Positions 33,202 through 33,797 of a stretch of DNA of 33,797 nucleotides are shown one piece after another (the stretch's first letter is position 1; the number at the start of each line of letters is the position of its first letter). Under the pieces are notes generated by a model, which had not been told where the DNA came from, ran no database searches, and was given only the letters and a program-made list of their open reading frames with translations. Source of the stretch: Woeseiaceae bacterium (GTDB lineage: Bacteria > Pseudomonadota > Gammaproteobacteria > Steroidobacterales > Woeseiaceae); assembly GCA_024640315.1 (NCBI GenBank), contig JAHEFF010000037.1, forward strand, positions 1 through 33,797. The letters are read 5' to 3'. The position numbers were made by a program, and so were the translations under genes.

Positions 33202-33570
33202 ATGCGTAATGACGATGTGATCTCGGCCGACACAACAGAATTCTGGATTCCCGAACGGTGCTTTATCCGGGAGCTCATCAACACGTCGTCGATTCCCGAT
33301 TTTTCGCTTGCCGAGACCCGGGTTGAGCCCGGCGTCACGACCGAACTGCACAAGCTTTCGGTCAACGAATGGTATGCAATCTCGACCGGGTCCGGCGCCA
33401 TGGAGGTCGGCGGGGAAGCGCCGCAAGCCGTCGGGCCGGGCGATATTGTGGCGATCCCGGCAGGCGTTTCGCAGCGCATCACAAACACGGGCGAGAAAGA
33501 CCTTGTATTCCAGTGCGTGTGCCTGCCGCGCTTCACTCCCGGTGCCTACGAGTCTCTCGAAACCAATTGA
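33202..33570 (+). CDS. Single-domain cupin protein
   Basis: This 122-residue protein is one cupin_2 barrel. Motif 1 is around PGVTTELHKLSVNEWYAIST and motif 2 around GDIVAIPAGVSQRI. Two residues of the standard metal-binding set can be placed, the H of ELH and the E of NEW. The final motif-2 His is replaced by Gln in SQRI, so metal binding may be weak. Small cupins of this kind bind ligands or act as isomerases or epimerases. Function here is unknown. The ATG at 33202 is preferred over a TTG two codons upstream. It is divergent from the SDR gene. Confidence 0.75.
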   Translation: MRNDDVISADTTEFWIPERCFIRELINTSSIPDFSLAETRVEPGVTTELHKLSVNEWYAISTGSGAMEVGGEAPQAVGPGDIVAIPAGVSQRITNTGEKDLVFQCVCLPRFTPGAYESLETN

Positions 33571-33642
33571 AGAAAGCCCTTCGTGTGGCTGAATAACCAC
33601 AAACGAGATTGGCGTTGTCGCAGCGCTTGCATTGGAAATTAC

Positions 33643-33673
33643 TGGTCAAAACTGACGAAAACAGCGCTATACT
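33643..33673 (+). promoter_or_regulatory. Candidate promoter for the right-end exported protein
   Basis: TATACT (33668-33673) is a good -10 box, 27 bases before the ATG at 33701. TGGTCA (33643-33648) is a 4/6 match to a -35 box, with a long 19-base spacer. Confidence 0.4.
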
Positions 33674-33700
33674 TCGGCCACTGCTTTAGGGAGATATCCA

Positions 33701-33797
33701 ATGCGTGGTTCAAATCCAACAGTCAAGAATCTATCACGCCAGTTGCTGGGCGCAGCACTCGCAACCGTTGCATTCGGCGCGTTGCCGTTTGCCGCCA
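33701..33797 (+). CDS. Exported protein, N-terminus only (cut by window edge)
   Basis: An ATG at 33701 preceded by AGGGAG nine bases upstream opens a frame that runs out of the window after 32 codons. It has a basic N-terminus, then the hydrophobic stretch LLGAALATVAFGALPFAA, a typical Sec signal peptide. Nothing of the mature protein is visible. Confidence 0.75.
   Translation, partial: MRGSNPTVKNLSRQLLGAALATVAFGALPFAA

Noticed and set aside
1..33797. tRNA, rRNA, insertion sequences, prophage genes, CRISPR arrays
   Set aside because: None seen: no transposase or integrase motifs, no regularly spaced repeats, and no structured tRNA-like segments in the short gaps.

Overview
The window looks like chromosomal DNA from a free-living, probably marine gammaproteobacterium. 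I infer this from the moderately high GC, the tightly overlapping operons, the frequent TTG starts and the gene families (PuuD-type urate oxidase, PsiE, hexameric DeoD, DUF4956, vanadium haloperoxidase). A Woeseia or Steroidobacter-like lineage is possible, but nothing here proves it. I saw no rRNA, tRNA, insertion sequence, phage gene or CRISPR array. No stretch longer than about 300 bases lacks a gene.

Layout. 1-771 (-) is the start of a 7TM sensor histidine kinase cut by the window edge. 1045-4845 holds a small protein with internal repeats, an APH-fold kinase, a YkvA/DUF1232 protein and an AlbA_2 (Schlafen-like) protein. 4909-6728 holds a LOG-family nucleotide hydrolase and two divergent, clearly paralogous phosphoribosyltransferases. 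6730-15962 (-) is a nine-gene purine-catabolism operon, uraH-xdhA-xdhB-xdhC-puuD-puuE-uraD-alc-allA, with almost every junction overlapping. It encodes hypoxanthine/xanthine to urate, 5-hydroxyisourate, OHCU, allantoin, allantoate, ureidoglycolate and glyoxylate plus urea. 16117-18379 (+) is a Tat-exported Gdh3-like subunit and its GMC flavoprotein. 18384-24001 is a putative envelope cluster: a secreted metallophosphatase fused to a degenerate kinase-like domain, a divergent secreted CotH-like kinase, an alpha/beta hydrolase lacking its nucleophile serine, an SdiA-regulated-type lipoprotein and a DUF4956 membrane protein. 24141-25121 (+) is a PfkB adenosine-type kinase. 25155-26321 (-) is PsiE with an unrecognised membrane-anchored protein. 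26389-33128 (-) is a nucleoside-catabolism operon: SDR, deoD, deoC, aldehyde dehydrogenase, a truncated aldehyde dehydrogenase lacking catalytic residues, and a vanadium haloperoxidase lipoprotein. The right end holds a cupin and the start of an exported protein.

How it fits together. Purines recur across the window. DeoD releases bases and (deoxy)ribose-1-phosphate, DeoC plus ALDH dispose of deoxyribose-5-phosphate through acetaldehyde, the PfkB kinase and the two phosphoribosyltransferases salvage nucleosides and bases, and the xdh-to-allA operon burns the surplus for nitrogen. The least explained part is the secreted phosphatase, pseudokinase and CotH-like kinase cluster at 18.4-24.0 kb, which is the best candidate here for an undescribed system.
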